Assembly (NCBI GenBank): GCA_035363115.1
Contig: DAOSEM010000002.1
Location: 372,001-436,000 of the forward strand
Length of the DNA stretch: 64,000 nt
Origin: Syntrophales bacterium
GTDB lineage: Bacteria; Desulfobacterota; Syntrophia; Syntrophales; PHBD01
Reading direction: 5' to 3'
The translations under genes and the position numbers were made by a program. How positions within the stretch are numbered: the first letter of the stretch is position 1; every line of letters begins with the position of its first letter. This document shows positions 8,012 through 17,358 of this stretch, in pieces. The notes beneath the pieces were generated by a model, which saw only the letters and a list, made by a program, of their open reading frames with translations, did no database searches and was not told the origin of the DNA.

Positions 8012-9019
8012 ATGAAGGCATCGACCCGGGCGGTGATCCGGAAGCACGGCTGGCGAATTGATCGCGCACTTCACAACTACGTCTATTTCACTCGGTATCG
8101 TCCATACGTACGCCTGAGCCGGATGATGACCCGGGTCGTAAGCACCGCGCCGGGGTGGTTCCGGCCTTCGGCAATGCTGTTCCGGGCCGCCTTCGGCCGG
8201 TATCACGCAAAAGTCCTTTCTTCCTCGGAAGCGGTCAAGATTTTCACCCTCCGGGAAGACGTCGGGCTTACAGGGCCGGGAAACCGTCAGATCATTCCCT
8301 ATGCACATGCCACGGGAATCATCTTCCGGGAGCCCGATTTCATCGCCGTCATGGACTGCCCGTGTCGTGCGGCGAGGGGCGGTGGGGAAGCCTGTGGACC
8401 CGTCAGCTGCTGCATCGCAGTCGGCCGGGATATCGCCGAATTCTGGCTTGACCACTGTGGCAGGTACCACCCCCGCCGAATCACCCAGGAAGAGGCCCTG
8501 GATCTGATCCGGGACTACCGGAAGAGGGGACACATCACCCAGGCTTTCTTCAAGGTAGCCACCGGGGGGAGCACCGGCGTGATCTGCAACTGCTGTCCCG
8601 ACTGTTGTGTAAGCCTGGAGGCGTCCAGGAGAGTCCGGAAGTTCGGGGGAAAACTCTCCCAGAGTGCGGGGTCGGGCTATTCGGTCCGGGAAGCCCCGGA
8701 TCTATGCCGGAATTGCGGAAGCTGCACGGATGTCTGTCCCTTCGGAGCCATGATCCGGCGGGACGGCATCCGATCCTACGACCGGGCGGCCTGCATGGGC
8801 TGCGAACTCTGCGTGGAGCATTGCACGTCGGGAGCCCTTTCGTTATACCGGGATCCGGAAAAGCCCCTGCCCCTGGACATGGACTGGGTAAGGGAGCGGA
8901 TGAAGGAGGGCGGGTCGGACTTCCGGTCCGGCGAAAGCGGTCGGATGATACAGAAAACGGGCAGAACCACAGAAGGAATGGAGAAGGGAATGCACACCCT
9001 CGGGGAGAGGCAATCTTGA
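8012..9019 (+). CDS. Cys-rich protein with 2x[4Fe-4S] ferredoxin domain
   Basis: A 335-residue protein. The N-terminal two thirds contains unusual Cys clusters (CPCR, CGPVSCC, CNCCPDCC). The C-terminal part is a bacterial ferredoxin domain with CxxCxxCxxxCP at Cys232, 235, 238, 242 and a second set at Cys261, 264, 267, 271, enough for two [4Fe-4S] clusters. The ATG at 8012 is the first ATG, with ACAGG upstream. The stop overlaps the TTG start of the downstream flavoprotein (TTGA), so the two are translationally coupled and probably form an electron-transfer pair. Related proteins are annotated only as 4Fe-4S binding proteins; the electron partner is inferred. Confidence 0.85.
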   Translation: MKASTRAVIRKHGWRIDRALHNYVYFTRYRPYVRLSRMMTRVVSTAPGWFRPSAMLFRAAFGRYHAKVLSSSEAVKIFTLREDVGLTGPGNRQIIPYAHATGIIFREPDFIAVMDCPCRAARGGGEACGPVSCCIAVGRDIAEFWLDHCGRYHPRRITQEEALDLIRDYRKRGHITQAFFKVATGGSTGVICNCCPDCCVSLEASRRVRKFGGKLSQSAGSGYSVREAPDLCRNCGSCTDVCPFGAMIRRDGIRSYDRAACMGCELCVEHCTSGALSLYRDPEKPLPLDMDWVRERMKEGGSDFRSGESGRMIQKTGRTTEGMEKGMHTLGERQS

Positions 9020-10353
9020 AGCCGGCAGCCGGACAGGGGAAGGAGTACGATGTCGTCATCGTCGGCTCCGGTGTTTCCGGGGCCGCCGTTGCACGGACCG
9101 TGGCGGCGCAGGGCGGACGGGTGCTGCTCCTCGAGCGGGGGGGGCGCGTGAACTGGATGGGGAACACCCTGACGGTCATGCGGGTCCTCGAAAAGTGCGG
9201 CCTGACCCGCAGCCGGGAGAATCACCCCGTGACGTTCGCCGATTCCCTGGGCGGCGCCTCCAACCTGTCCGCCGGGTGCGCCATGCCGCCGCCGTTGTTC
9301 CTCCTGTCCAGGTATGGGATCGACCTGACCGTTGAGACGGAGGAAGTCCGCCGTGAACTGGGCATCGCCGAACTGCCGGACCGGCTGATCGGCGAAACCA
9401 ACTTCCGTCTAATGGATGCGGCCGCATCCACTGGTCTTTCCTGGCGGAAAATGGAAAAATTCATCGATCCCGAGAAATGCGTCGAGGGTTGCAGTGACTG
9501 CATGCTGGGCTGTCGCCGGGGCGCCAAGTGGACGGCCAGGACCTGGGTGGACGAGGCGGTCAGGCTGGGCGTGAACCTGAAGGCGAACACCCGGGTGGAG
9601 AGGGTCCTCTGCGAAGGGGGATCTGCGGTGGGCGTGGAGGGGAAGCGATACGGAAGAACGGTTCGTTATTATGGGAAAGCGGTGGTCCTCTCGGCCGGTA
9701 TGTCGGACGTCCACCTGCTCCGGCGGGCTGGCATCCGGGAGGCAGGGAAGGGGCTGTGCTGCGACTGGCTCCAGTTCGTCGGCGCGGTCATCCCGGGGAT
9801 GAGTACCGGTGGCGTCCATCCCATGGCCGTGGGCACCACGGACCTCCATGAGTCCGAGGGGATCATCATCCTGCCGGTTTTCCCCAACTGGTCACAGTTT
9901 GCCGTCCTCGTTGCGTCCAAGGGGTTCCAGCACTTCACGAAGCTGCGGGAGTTCCGGAACTACACGGGGATCATGGTGAAGGTTAAGGACGAGACGGAGG
10001 GCGAGATCTACCCGGGCGGGTCCTTTTCGAAGCCCATTACCCTGCAGGATCGCAAGCGCCTCGACAAGGGAGTGGACCTGATCCGGAAAGTCTTGAGGAA
10101 AGCCGGGGCCCGGGAGGACAGCATCCTGGCGCTGAATCCCATCGGAGCACACCCCTCGGCCTCCTGTCGCATCGGCGAGGTGGTGAACGCCGATCTCGCA
10201 ACACGAATCCCGAATCTTTACTGCTGCGACGCCGGCGTTCTGCCCCGCGCCATGGGAGCGCCCCTCATCTGGACCCTGGCCGCGCTGGGAAAACGGCTGG
10301 GAACCCATCTCGGCCGACGCCTGTCCCTGGGACCCCCGGCCCGTGAAGGCTGA
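9016..10353 (+). CDS. GMC-like FAD oxidoreductase with inserted Cys cluster
   Basis: A 445-residue flavoprotein. The N-terminal dinucleotide motif is VVIVGSGVSG (13-22) with the ERGG acidic residue at the end of beta-2. The C-terminus has the GMC-type NPIGAHPSASCRIG and CDAGVLPRAMGAP substrate/FAD blocks. The start is TTG at 9016, supported by GGGGAGAGG five bases upstream and the TTGA overlap with the preceding Fe-S gene. Residues 155-166 hold four cysteines (Cx3Cx2Cx3C), not part of a normal GMC fold and able to ligate an Fe-S cluster. It probably oxidises an alcohol or hydroxy-acid and passes electrons to the upstream ferredoxin-domain protein rather than to oxygen (inference). Confidence 0.85.
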   Translation: MKPAAGQGKEYDVVIVGSGVSGAAVARTVAAQGGRVLLLERGGRVNWMGNTLTVMRVLEKCGLTRSRENHPVTFADSLGGASNLSAGCAMPPPLFLLSRYGIDLTVETEEVRRELGIAELPDRLIGETNFRLMDAAASTGLSWRKMEKFIDPEKCVEGCSDCMLGCRRGAKWTARTWVDEAVRLGVNLKANTRVERVLCEGGSAVGVEGKRYGRTVRYYGKAVVLSAGMSDVHLLRRAGIREAGKGLCCDWLQFVGAVIPGMSTGGVHPMAVGTTDLHESEGIIILPVFPNWSQFAVLVASKGFQHFTKLREFRNYTGIMVKVKDETEGEIYPGGSFSKPITLQDRKRLDKGVDLIRKVLRKAGAREDSILALNPIGAHPSASCRIGEVVNADLATRIPNLYCCDAGVLPRAMGAPLIWTLAALGKRLGTHLGRRLSLGPPAREG

Positions 10354-10395
10354 GACGCGGGAGAAAAAACCGGATCCGCCTGGCTCGCGGGGTGT

Positions 10396-11199
10396 TCACA
10401 GCCAGCGCTTCCGCCGCTTGTAGGATTTCACGTCGCGGTAGGAGCGGACCGTCCCCTCTGCCCCCATGCCCAGATAGAATTCCTTTACATCCGGGTTTTC
10501 CGCCAGTTCCCCCGCCGGTCCCTCCATGACGATCTTTCCGTTTTCCATGACATAGCCGTAGTGGGCGATGGACAGGGCCATCCGGGCGTTCTGCTCCACC
10601 AGGAGGATCGTGGTGCCCTTCTCCTCGTTGATACGGCGAATGATCGTGAAGATCTCCTTCACGACCAGGGGGGCGAGGCCCAGGGAGGGCTCGTCCAGGA
10701 GGAGAAGAGAGGGATGGGCCATCAGGGCCCGGCCGATGACGATCATCTGCAGCTCTCCTCCGCTGCAGTAGCCGGCCAGGTTCTTCCGACGCTTCAAGAG
10801 CGCCGGAAAGTAGGCGTATACCATGTCCAGATCCTTCCGGTACGGTCCGGGCGGACGGGTGGCCGTGCCGACACGGAGGTTTTCCTCCACCGTCAGGTAT
10901 TTGAAGGGCTGCCTCCCCTCCAGGACCTGGATAATCCCCTTGCGGGTGATCGTCTCCGGCGACTCATTCTGGACGGGTTTCCCGTCGTAGAGGATCGAGC
11001 CGTCGGTAACGCGGCCGTTTTCCGGCTTGAGAAGGCCCGAGACGGCCTTGAGGGTGGACGTCTTGCCCGCCCCGTTGCTCCCCAGGAGGGAGACGATCCG
11101 TCCCTTCTCCACGGCGAGGGAGACCCCCTTGAGCACCTGGATCACGTCCGAATAGACCACCGAGATGTTGTTGAGCTGCAGCAGCATGCCGTTGTCCAT
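10396..11199 (-). CDS. livF: Liv-type ABC transporter ATPase LivF
   Basis: A 267-residue ATPase of the branched-chain amino-acid/amide uptake family. The Walker A is GSNGAGKTS, the signature CSGGELQ, and the Walker B LLLLDEPSLGLAP, followed by LLVEQNARMAL, the LivF-type switch region. The start at 11199 (MDNGMLLQLNN) follows a GGAGA site. It is the last gene of the operon starting with the binding protein at 17305. The short basic C-terminal tail (SYKRRKRWL) is unusual. The true cargo is not given by the family name; the leader of this operon suggests a link to phenylalanine. Confidence 0.93.
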   Translation of the reverse strand: MDNGMLLQLNNISVVYSDVIQVLKGVSLAVEKGRIVSLLGSNGAGKTSTLKAVSGLLKPENGRVTDGSILYDGKPVQNESPETITRKGIIQVLEGRQPFKYLTVEENLRVGTATRPPGPYRKDLDMVYAYFPALLKRRKNLAGYCSGGELQMIVIGRALMAHPSLLLLDEPSLGLAPLVVKEIFTIIRRINEEKGTTILLVEQNARMALSIAHYGYVMENGKIVMEGPAGELAENPDVKEFYLGMGAEGTVRSYRDVKSYKRRKRWL

Positions 11200-11215
11200 G
11201 ATCGTCTCCTCTCCC

Positions 11216-12292
11216 TCAGTACGAGAACGGCCAGAGGCGGAAACTGGAGCGGACGATCCTCCAGACCTCCGCCAGCCCCCGGGGCTCCAGGAGGATGAAA
11301 AGGACAATGGCCAGGCCGAAGGTGAACTCCCGCAGGGGAGCCAGGTTCAGGCCGTATTCCGACAGGAGGCCCATGTTCATGACCAGCTCCGTGACGAACC
11401 GGAGGACCTCGTTCAGCCCTGTGATGAAGACCGCTCCGAAGACGGCGCCGGCCATGTTTCCCATGCCGCCGATGATGACCATGGCGATGTATTCCACCGA
11501 CAGGCCCATGTTGAAGGGTTCCGCCGTGATGCTGACCAGGTAGTAGGCCCACAGGGCCCCGGCGACACCGGCGTAGAAGGAGCTGATCCCGAAGGCCAGG
11601 AGCTTGTAGGGGAATACGGGGATTCCCATCCCCTCGGCGGCCCGGTCGTTGTCGCGGATCGCCACGAGCGCTCGGCCGTAGCGGGTACGCATCAGGTTGA
11701 CCGCCATCCAGATCATCCCGGCCAGGACCAGGAAGATGGCATAGAAGAACGACCGATCCCCGGCGATGGACCACCCCAGAATGTCCGCCGGGGGGACGGT
11801 GATGCCCATGGTTCCCTGGGTGACGGACTCCCAGTGGACGAGGACGTATTCGATGATGAACTGGCCCGCCAGCGTGGCGATGGTGAGGTAGAGGCCCTTC
11901 AGTCGCCCCGAGGGAATGCCGAAGACCATGCCCACCCCCGCCGCGATCAGGCCCGCCGCCGGGACGGCCGCCAGGAACGGGACGTTCCAGCGGGTGGCCA
12001 GGACAGCCGCCGCGTAGGCACCCACGCCGACGAAGGCCCCGTGGCCCAGGGAGATCTGTCCCGTGTACCCGACGAGAATATTCAGGCCCACCGCCGCGAT
12101 GGCGGCGATGCCCGTCATGTTGAGAACATGCATGAGGTAGGGGGAGGACACGAAGGGGACGGCGACGAACAGGAGAACCAGCCCAATGACGGCCCAGAGG
12201 CGGCCGAAATCGGTTTCGAACACCGTCAGTTCCTGGTCGTACCGTTCCCGGTAGTTCCCGCAGGGATGAAAGGACCATTTCCTCGTTTCCAT
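11216..12292 (-). CDS. livM: Liv-type ABC transporter permease LivM
   Basis: A 358-residue polytopic permease with about nine hydrophobic segments. The family landmarks NILVGYTGQISLGHGAFVGVGAYAAA and RYGRALVAIRDNDRAAEGMG (the EAA-like cytoplasmic loop contacting the ATPase) are present. GAGGGTG precedes the ATG. It sits one base from livH and 16 bases from livF, so it is fully operonic. With LivH it should form the heterodimeric inner-membrane channel. Confidence 0.93.
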   Translation of the reverse strand: METRKWSFHPCGNYRERYDQELTVFETDFGRLWAVIGLVLLFVAVPFVSSPYLMHVLNMTGIAAIAAVGLNILVGYTGQISLGHGAFVGVGAYAAAVLATRWNVPFLAAVPAAGLIAAGVGMVFGIPSGRLKGLYLTIATLAGQFIIEYVLVHWESVTQGTMGITVPPADILGWSIAGDRSFFYAIFLVLAGMIWMAVNLMRTRYGRALVAIRDNDRAAEGMGIPVFPYKLLAFGISSFYAGVAGALWAYYLVSITAEPFNMGLSVEYIAMVIIGGMGNMAGAVFGAVFITGLNEVLRFVTELVMNMGLLSEYGLNLAPLREFTFGLAIVLFILLEPRGLAEVWRIVRSSFRLWPFSY

Positions 12293-12293
12293 G

Positions 12294-13172
12294 TCACACC
12301 CTCTCGATTTCTTTCAGCCCGAAGAGCCCGTACGGCTTGACCATCAGGATCACCACCAAGGCGATGTAAGGCACCACGTCCTTGAGGGAAGGGGAGAGGT
12401 AGCCGCCGGTAAAGGTCTCCAGGAGGCCGATGATGATTCCTCCCAGGATGGCCCCGCCGATGGAGTCCAGCCCGCCCAGGATGACCACCGGGAAGACCTT
12501 GAGCCCGATGGCCGACAGGTCGTGGACGTTGATGCCGTTGATGACGCCCAGGACGATGCCGCTCATCCCCGCCACGAGCGCCGCAATGGCCCAGGAGAGG
12601 GCGAAGACGCGCTTCACGTGGACGCCCAGGGAGAGGGCCGCCCGCTGGTTGTCCGCCACGGACCGCATGTAGATTCCCTGGGAGGAGAACTTGAAGAAGA
12701 GGCCGAAGAGTACGAGAAAAATCGTCCCCACGGCCAGGACGGCGGTGTAGACCGGCGGGACGGAGATGTTTCCCAGGGTGAGCCCCATCCACTCGGGGAG
12801 GAAGTCGGGATAGGTGTGCAAGTTCCCGCCCCAGATGAACAGCAGGAGGCCTTTGAACATGGAGGCCAGCCCCACCGTCAGCATGATGACGAAGATGAGC
12901 GGCTCCCCGATCAGGGGCCTGAGGAACAACCGCTCGATGACGAAGCCGAGGATAAAGCAGCCTGCCAGGGTCACGAGGAAGGCCAGGACGATGGGCAGCT
13001 TGGCCCAGGTCACCAGGGCCAGGAACAGAAAGGCCCCCATGGCCAGGAGTTCCCCGTGGGCGAAGTTGAGCACACTCGAGGATTTGAAGATCATGACGAA
13101 GCCCAGGGCCGACAGTCCGTATAGGAAGCCGATGCTCAGGCCGCTGACGAGAAGATGAAGAAAGAAATCCAT
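12294..13172 (-). CDS. livH: Liv-type ABC transporter permease LivH
   Basis: A 292-residue permease with about eight membrane segments. The family pattern SVLNFAHGELLAMGAF is near residue 40, and the loop MRSVADNQRAALSLGV contacts the ATPase. The start at 13172 (MDFFLHLL) is chosen from the AAAGGGTG ribosome site immediately upstream; 19 additional upstream codons look non-coding. It partners LivM and follows the acyl-CoA ligase gene by 17 bases. Confidence 0.93.
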   Translation of the reverse strand: MDFFLHLLVSGLSIGFLYGLSALGFVMIFKSSSVLNFAHGELLAMGAFLFLALVTWAKLPIVLAFLVTLAGCFILGFVIERLFLRPLIGEPLIFVIMLTVGLASMFKGLLLFIWGGNLHTYPDFLPEWMGLTLGNISVPPVYTAVLAVGTIFLVLFGLFFKFSSQGIYMRSVADNQRAALSLGVHVKRVFALSWAIAALVAGMSGIVLGVINGINVHDLSAIGLKVFPVVILGGLDSIGGAILGGIIIGLLETFTGGYLSPSLKDVVPYIALVVILMVKPYGLFGLKEIERV

Positions 13173-13189
13173 GACACACCCTTTCTGGT

Positions 13190-15226
13190 TCAGTCCACCG
13201 GGATGACCCGGACCCGCGTCTCGATCCACCCCTCCCGGCCGTCGCGGTAGCGGACGGGGGTCTTCACGTCCACTTCCTGCTCGTTCCGGTACATGGCCTC
13301 GATGAGGCGGAGGTACAGTCCATAGACGAAGCGGCGCCGGACCTTGCCCGTGCGCGTCAGCTCGTCGTCGTCGGCGTCGAGGAGTTTGTAGAGGAGGATG
13401 AACTTGCGGATCCGCATGAACGCCGGCAGACGCTCGTTCACCTCCCTGAGCTCGGAGAGGATCAGTTTTTCCACTTCCGGCTGCTGGGAGAGGTCCAGGT
13501 AGGTCGTGTAGGGGATCATACGCTCCTCCGCCCAGTTGCCAACGTTCCCGAAGTCGATGTTGACGAAGGCCGTGAGGAAGGGCCGCCCCTCGCCGAAGAT
13601 CACCGCCTCCTTGATGTAGGGACTGAACTTCAGGCGTGTTTCAATGAAGTCGGGCGAGAATGCCTCGCCGGTCTTGTTGCGGATGATCTCCTCCTTGCGG
13701 CCTATGATGACCAGGTGCCCGTCCCCGTCCAGGTAACCCGCGTCGCCCGTCTTGAGCCAGCCGTCCTGGAAGGCGCTCTCGGTGGCGGCGAAGTCCTTGT
13801 AGTACCCGGCGAAGTTGGCATCCGCCCGGACGAGGACCTCCGAGTCCCCGGCGATCTTCACCTCCGTCCCCGGCAGCGGCCGGCCCACGGTCTCGGGCTT
13901 CACCTCGCCGTCCGGCTGGACCTGGAAGATCCCGCCCGACTCAGTCAGGCCGTAGCACTGCTTCAGGTTCAGACCGACGGCCCGGAAGAAGCGGATCACG
14001 TCGGGGCTGATGGGGTGGCCCCCCGTGAGGACGCAGCGGAAGCCGGCACAGCCGATGCGGTCCAGGAGCGGATCGTATACGAGCCGCTTCGCCATGCTCT
14101 GTACCAGCCGGTCTGACCAGGAGCGTGAGCCGTTGCCCGATTCCTGCTCTGCGGACCGGCGTCCCGCTGCCTCGGCCCACCGGAAGAGAAGGCGGTTGAT
14201 CCAGCCGGCGTCGGACATGCGGACCCGGATCCGGGATGCGAGATCCTCCCAGAAGCGGGACGAAGTGATCAGGACGGAGGGGCCGATCTCCCGGAAGTCT
14301 TCCGTCACCGTCTCCGGGGTCTCCGGGAAGTTCATCGTCATCCCGCTCACCAGGGCCACGCCGAGGCCCCACATCTGGTCGACGATCCAGGCGGGAGGAG
14401 AGATGGAGATCCAGTTTTCCCCGGGCTGGAGCGAAAGATAATCCGTCCAGCTCCGGCCCATGGCCGTGAGGCCCCGGTGGCTCAGCATGGCCAGTTTCGA
14501 GACCCCCGTGGTTCCCGATGTCTGGATCATCAGGGCCGTGTCCCGGGAATTCCCCCGGGCCAGTTCGCGGTCGAAGAGATCCGGATCGCTCCGCTCCGCC
14601 TCTTCTCCGAGCTGCAGGAGCTCCCGGTAGCTCATCAGCCAGGGATCCTCCCGGTAGTACCGCATTCCCGTCGGATCGACGTATATGACCTTCCGGATGT
14701 GGGGGAGATCCTGGCGGTGCTCCAGGAGCTTGTCCGCCTGTTCCTGGTCCTGGACGATGACACAGACGGCGCCGACCCGCCCGAGGGAGAAGCGAAGCTC
14801 GTCGGCGACGGAAGACGTGAAGAGGTTCAGGGTTACGGCCCCCAGGGACTGGGCGCCCAGCTCGCCGTAGAGCCACTCGGGGCAGTTGTTGACGATGAGG
14901 GCGACCGCCTCGCCGCGCCGGATCCCCAGGGATTTCAGGCCCAGGGCCGTCTTCCGGACGTAGGCGAGATAGTCGTTCCAGGAGTGGGTCTGCCAGATGC
15001 CGTAGGCCTTTTCCCGGATGGCCGTTCTTTCTCCCAGGAGCTCCGCCTGGCGGGCGAGAACCTGCGGGAGGGTCAGGCGCGCCACTTCCCTGGGCGCACC
15101 TTTCGAAGCGGGACCGGACGAAGTCGCCGACGCAGCCGGCGACGAGAGCGCTGCCCCCGGGAGAAACCGGCTGAGCCATTTGACGGTGCTGCCGGATCGC
15201 AATACGGATTCAGCCGCCATGTTCAT
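13190..15226 (-). CDS. AMP-forming acyl-CoA ligase (long-chain FadD15-type) inside the liv operon
   Basis: A 678-residue adenylate-forming ligase that would activate a carboxylic acid to its CoA thioester using ATP. The P-loop TSGTTGVSKLAMLSH, the YGLTESG motif, the hinge KTGDAGYLDGDGHLVIIGRK and the C-terminal TRTGKVRRRF lysine motif are all present, so catalysis looks intact. The gene starts 17 bases inside the end of livG and ends 17 bases before livH, so uptake and CoA activation are co-expressed. The pairing suggests the imported compound, or a product of it, is a carboxylate that is trapped as a CoA ester. Chain length or aromatic specificity cannot be read from the sequence. Confidence 0.92.
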   Translation of the reverse strand: MNMAAESVLRSGSTVKWLSRFLPGAALSSPAASATSSGPASKGAPREVARLTLPQVLARQAELLGERTAIREKAYGIWQTHSWNDYLAYVRKTALGLKSLGIRRGEAVALIVNNCPEWLYGELGAQSLGAVTLNLFTSSVADELRFSLGRVGAVCVIVQDQEQADKLLEHRQDLPHIRKVIYVDPTGMRYYREDPWLMSYRELLQLGEEAERSDPDLFDRELARGNSRDTALMIQTSGTTGVSKLAMLSHRGLTAMGRSWTDYLSLQPGENWISISPPAWIVDQMWGLGVALVSGMTMNFPETPETVTEDFREIGPSVLITSSRFWEDLASRIRVRMSDAGWINRLLFRWAEAAGRRSAEQESGNGSRSWSDRLVQSMAKRLVYDPLLDRIGCAGFRCVLTGGHPISPDVIRFFRAVGLNLKQCYGLTESGGIFQVQPDGEVKPETVGRPLPGTEVKIAGDSEVLVRADANFAGYYKDFAATESAFQDGWLKTGDAGYLDGDGHLVIIGRKEEIIRNKTGEAFSPDFIETRLKFSPYIKEAVIFGEGRPFLTAFVNIDFGNVGNWAEERMIPYTTYLDLSQQPEVEKLILSELREVNERLPAFMRIRKFILLYKLLDADDDELTRTGKVRRRFVYGLYLRLIEAMYRNEQEVDVKTPVRYRDGREGWIETRVRVIPVD

Positions 15227-16037
15227 CCCCCAGGTAGGCCCGGATCACCTCCGGGTGGCTCCGGACCTCCTCCGGCGTCCCCTCGGCGAGCTTCTCGCCG
15301 AAATTGAGAACCACGACACGCTCCGAGATGCTCATGACGATGGACATGTCATGCTCCACGAGGATCATGGTCTGGCCCCACCCCTCGTTCAGATCCAGGA
15401 GGAACCGCACCATGTCCTCCTTCTCCTCCAGGTTCATCCCGGCGAAAGGCTCGTCCAGGACGAGGAGCTTTGGCTCCAGGGCAAGCGCCCGTCCAAGCTC
15501 CACCCGCTTCATCAGGCCGTAGGGGAGGGAGCCCACGGTCTTCTTGCGGATCGCCTGGATCTCGAGAAAATCGATCAGCTCCTCCAGGAGCCGGCGGTGG
15601 CGGATCTCCTCCCGCCGGACGGCGGGGCTGAAGAGGCAGGCGTCCATCAGGCGATACCCGCAGTGAATGTGCCGGGCCAGGAGCAGATTCTGCAGGACCG
15701 TCATTCCCGGAAACAGCTCGATGTTCTGGAAGGTGCGGCCGATGCCGACCCGGACGAGGTGGTGGGCGGGCATCCGCGTGATGTCCCGGCCGTTGAAGCG
15801 GATGGTTCCCTTCTGGGGCTGGTAAAACCCGGTGATGCAGTTCAGGAGGCTGGTCTTGCCCGCCCCGTTGGGGCCGATCACGGCCAGAAGTTCGCCCGTC
15901 CTGGTCGTGAGGCTTACGTCCTGCAGGGCCTGGACCCCTCCGAAGGCCAGCGACAGGCCCTCCACGTCCAGGTCCGCCCGGCGTTCAGCTTCAGCGGGGG
16001 CCTGGAAGAGGGCCGGCTCTCCCCGGAATGCCTTCAT
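15210..16037 (-). CDS. livG: Liv-type ABC transporter ATPase LivG
   Basis: A 275-residue ATPase. The Walker A is GPNGAGKTSLLN and the Walker B KLLVLDEPFAGMNLEE. LivG-specific GIGRTFQNIELFPGMTVLQN is present. The signature region reads LPYGLMKRVELGRAL, a variant of LSGGQ that is normal for LivG. An AAGGAG site precedes the ATG. It partners LivF as the nucleotide-binding heterodimer. Its 3' end overlaps the acyl-CoA ligase start. Confidence 0.94.
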   Translation of the reverse strand: MKAFRGEPALFQAPAEAERRADLDVEGLSLAFGGVQALQDVSLTTRTGELLAVIGPNGAGKTSLLNCITGFYQPQKGTIRFNGRDITRMPAHHLVRVGIGRTFQNIELFPGMTVLQNLLLARHIHCGYRLMDACLFSPAVRREEIRHRRLLEELIDFLEIQAIRKKTVGSLPYGLMKRVELGRALALEPKLLVLDEPFAGMNLEEKEDMVRFLLDLNEGWGQTMILVEHDMSIVMSISERVVVLNFGEKLAEGTPEEVRSHPEVIRAYLGDEHGG

Positions 16038-16102
16038 GGTTCTTGCTCCTTGTCTTTTCGGCAGCGCCGGCCCGGAACCATACCGGGCCGGCGCGGGCGT
16101 GG

Positions 16103-17305
16103 CTATTTCACGAGCCGGATCTTTTCTTTCCCGGGTGTGTAGAAATTCGTCAGGGGGACATAGGTGCCGTCTTCACGGACCTGGACGATGCGGGCCCGGT
16201 ATGACGCGCCATGGTCCTTCTTCGTATAGGTGACCGGAGGGAGCAGTCCCCCGAAGTCCTCGTTCTTGAAGGATTCCATGGCCTGGTTGATGGTGCTCCG
16301 GTTCACCTCCTTGTACTTTTCGTGGGCCCGGACGAAGGCCCGCTCCATGATCATGCCGATGGCGACGCCTTCCCAGTAGGCCGCGTCAAAACGGTTCACG
16401 GTCTTGTATCGTTTCCAGAGCTCCTTCATGACGTTCATTCCCGGCGTGTTGTCCGACGGCAGGCCGCCCGGAAACTGCATGGCGAGGCGGTCCCGGATGA
16501 GACCCTTGCCCTGCCGGAAGAAATCGGGGTCCGTCGAGGTCCAGGTACCGAGGAAGCGGGGATTGTAGCGGAGCCGGTCGGCACTCCGGAGGGTCGTGAT
16601 GATGGCCGCCGGCAGCATCTGAATGAAGACGTATTCGGCGCCGCTCTTCTGGAGACGGAGGAGTTCCGTGGTCAGGTCCACGGTCTTGGGCGGGAATTCC
16701 TCGACGGCGACGATCTTCACGCCCAGTCGGGCCGCGTATTCCCGGGTCGGCTTGTGGATCGAGCGGCCGTAGGCGTTGTTGTAGGTTAAAAGCCCGACTT
16801 TCGGGGCTTCTTTCCCGGTGTGAATCGCCTTGATGTACTCGAGGACGGCCTGGCAGTCCATGCGGTAACTTCCGAAGGGGAGATACATGTAATCTACGGG
16901 TTTTTCGAGGATCTCCCAGCTGGTGGAGAAGTTGATGGTGGGGATCTTGTACTGCTGGACGATGGGCTTGGCCGCCAGCCCTTCGCCGGCGCCCCAGGTG
17001 GCGATCATGTCCACCTTGTCCTGGATGGCGAACTTCTTGACCGCCGCCACCGCTTCGGGAACCTTGTAGGCCGTGTCCGCCAGGAGGACCTCGATCCGGC
17101 TGCCGGCGACGCCTCCCTTGACGTCGTTGACGTAGGCCAGGTAGTCCTGCAGGCCCTTGGCGTGGAACTGGCCCCAGGTGGAGGCGGGTCCCGTCATGTT
17201 GATGGCGGCGCCGACCTTGATCGTCTTCGCACCGGCCGGAGCGGCGGCGACGAGGAACACGGCCGTGAGGACGGCCAGCAGGGTGGAACAAAGTATCCGT
17301 TTCAT
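16103..17305 (-). CDS. Liv-type periplasmic substrate-binding protein
   Basis: A 400-residue periplasmic binding protein (type I fold). The signal peptide is about 1-26 (MKRILCSTLLAVLTAVFLV, cleavage near APAGA-KT). The mature domain begins IKVGAAINMTGPASTWGQ, the usual ligand-loop region. The start at 17305 has AGGAGGAG upstream. It is the first structural gene of the operon, separated from its promoter by a leader that encodes a Phe-rich peptide and two terminators. The family also binds aromatic acids and amides as well as branched-chain amino acids; the leader favours an aromatic or phenylalanine link (inference). Confidence 0.93.
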   Translation of the reverse strand: MKRILCSTLLAVLTAVFLVAAAPAGAKTIKVGAAINMTGPASTWGQFHAKGLQDYLAYVNDVKGGVAGSRIEVLLADTAYKVPEAVAAVKKFAIQDKVDMIATWGAGEGLAAKPIVQQYKIPTINFSTSWEILEKPVDYMYLPFGSYRMDCQAVLEYIKAIHTGKEAPKVGLLTYNNAYGRSIHKPTREYAARLGVKIVAVEEFPPKTVDLTTELLRLQKSGAEYVFIQMLPAAIITTLRSADRLRYNPRFLGTWTSTDPDFFRQGKGLIRDRLAMQFPGGLPSDNTPGMNVMKELWKRYKTVNRFDAAYWEGVAIGMIMERAFVRAHEKYKEVNRSTINQAMESFKNEDFGGLLPPVTYTKKDHGASYRARIVQVREDGTYVPLTNFYTPGKEKIRLVK

Positions 17306-17320
17306 GATCTCCTCCTTCGG

Positions 17321-17354
17321 AAAATAAAAAAGGCCGGGGATGATTCCGCGGCCT
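17321..17354 (-). terminator. second intrinsic terminator in the liv leader
   Basis: On the minus strand AGGCCGCGG pairs with CCCCGGCCT (one mismatch) around a 6-base loop and is followed by TTTTTTATTTT. It lies between the main attenuator hairpin and the binding-protein start, so it is a second barrier in the same leader. Confidence 0.7.
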
Positions 17355-17358
17355 GGCC

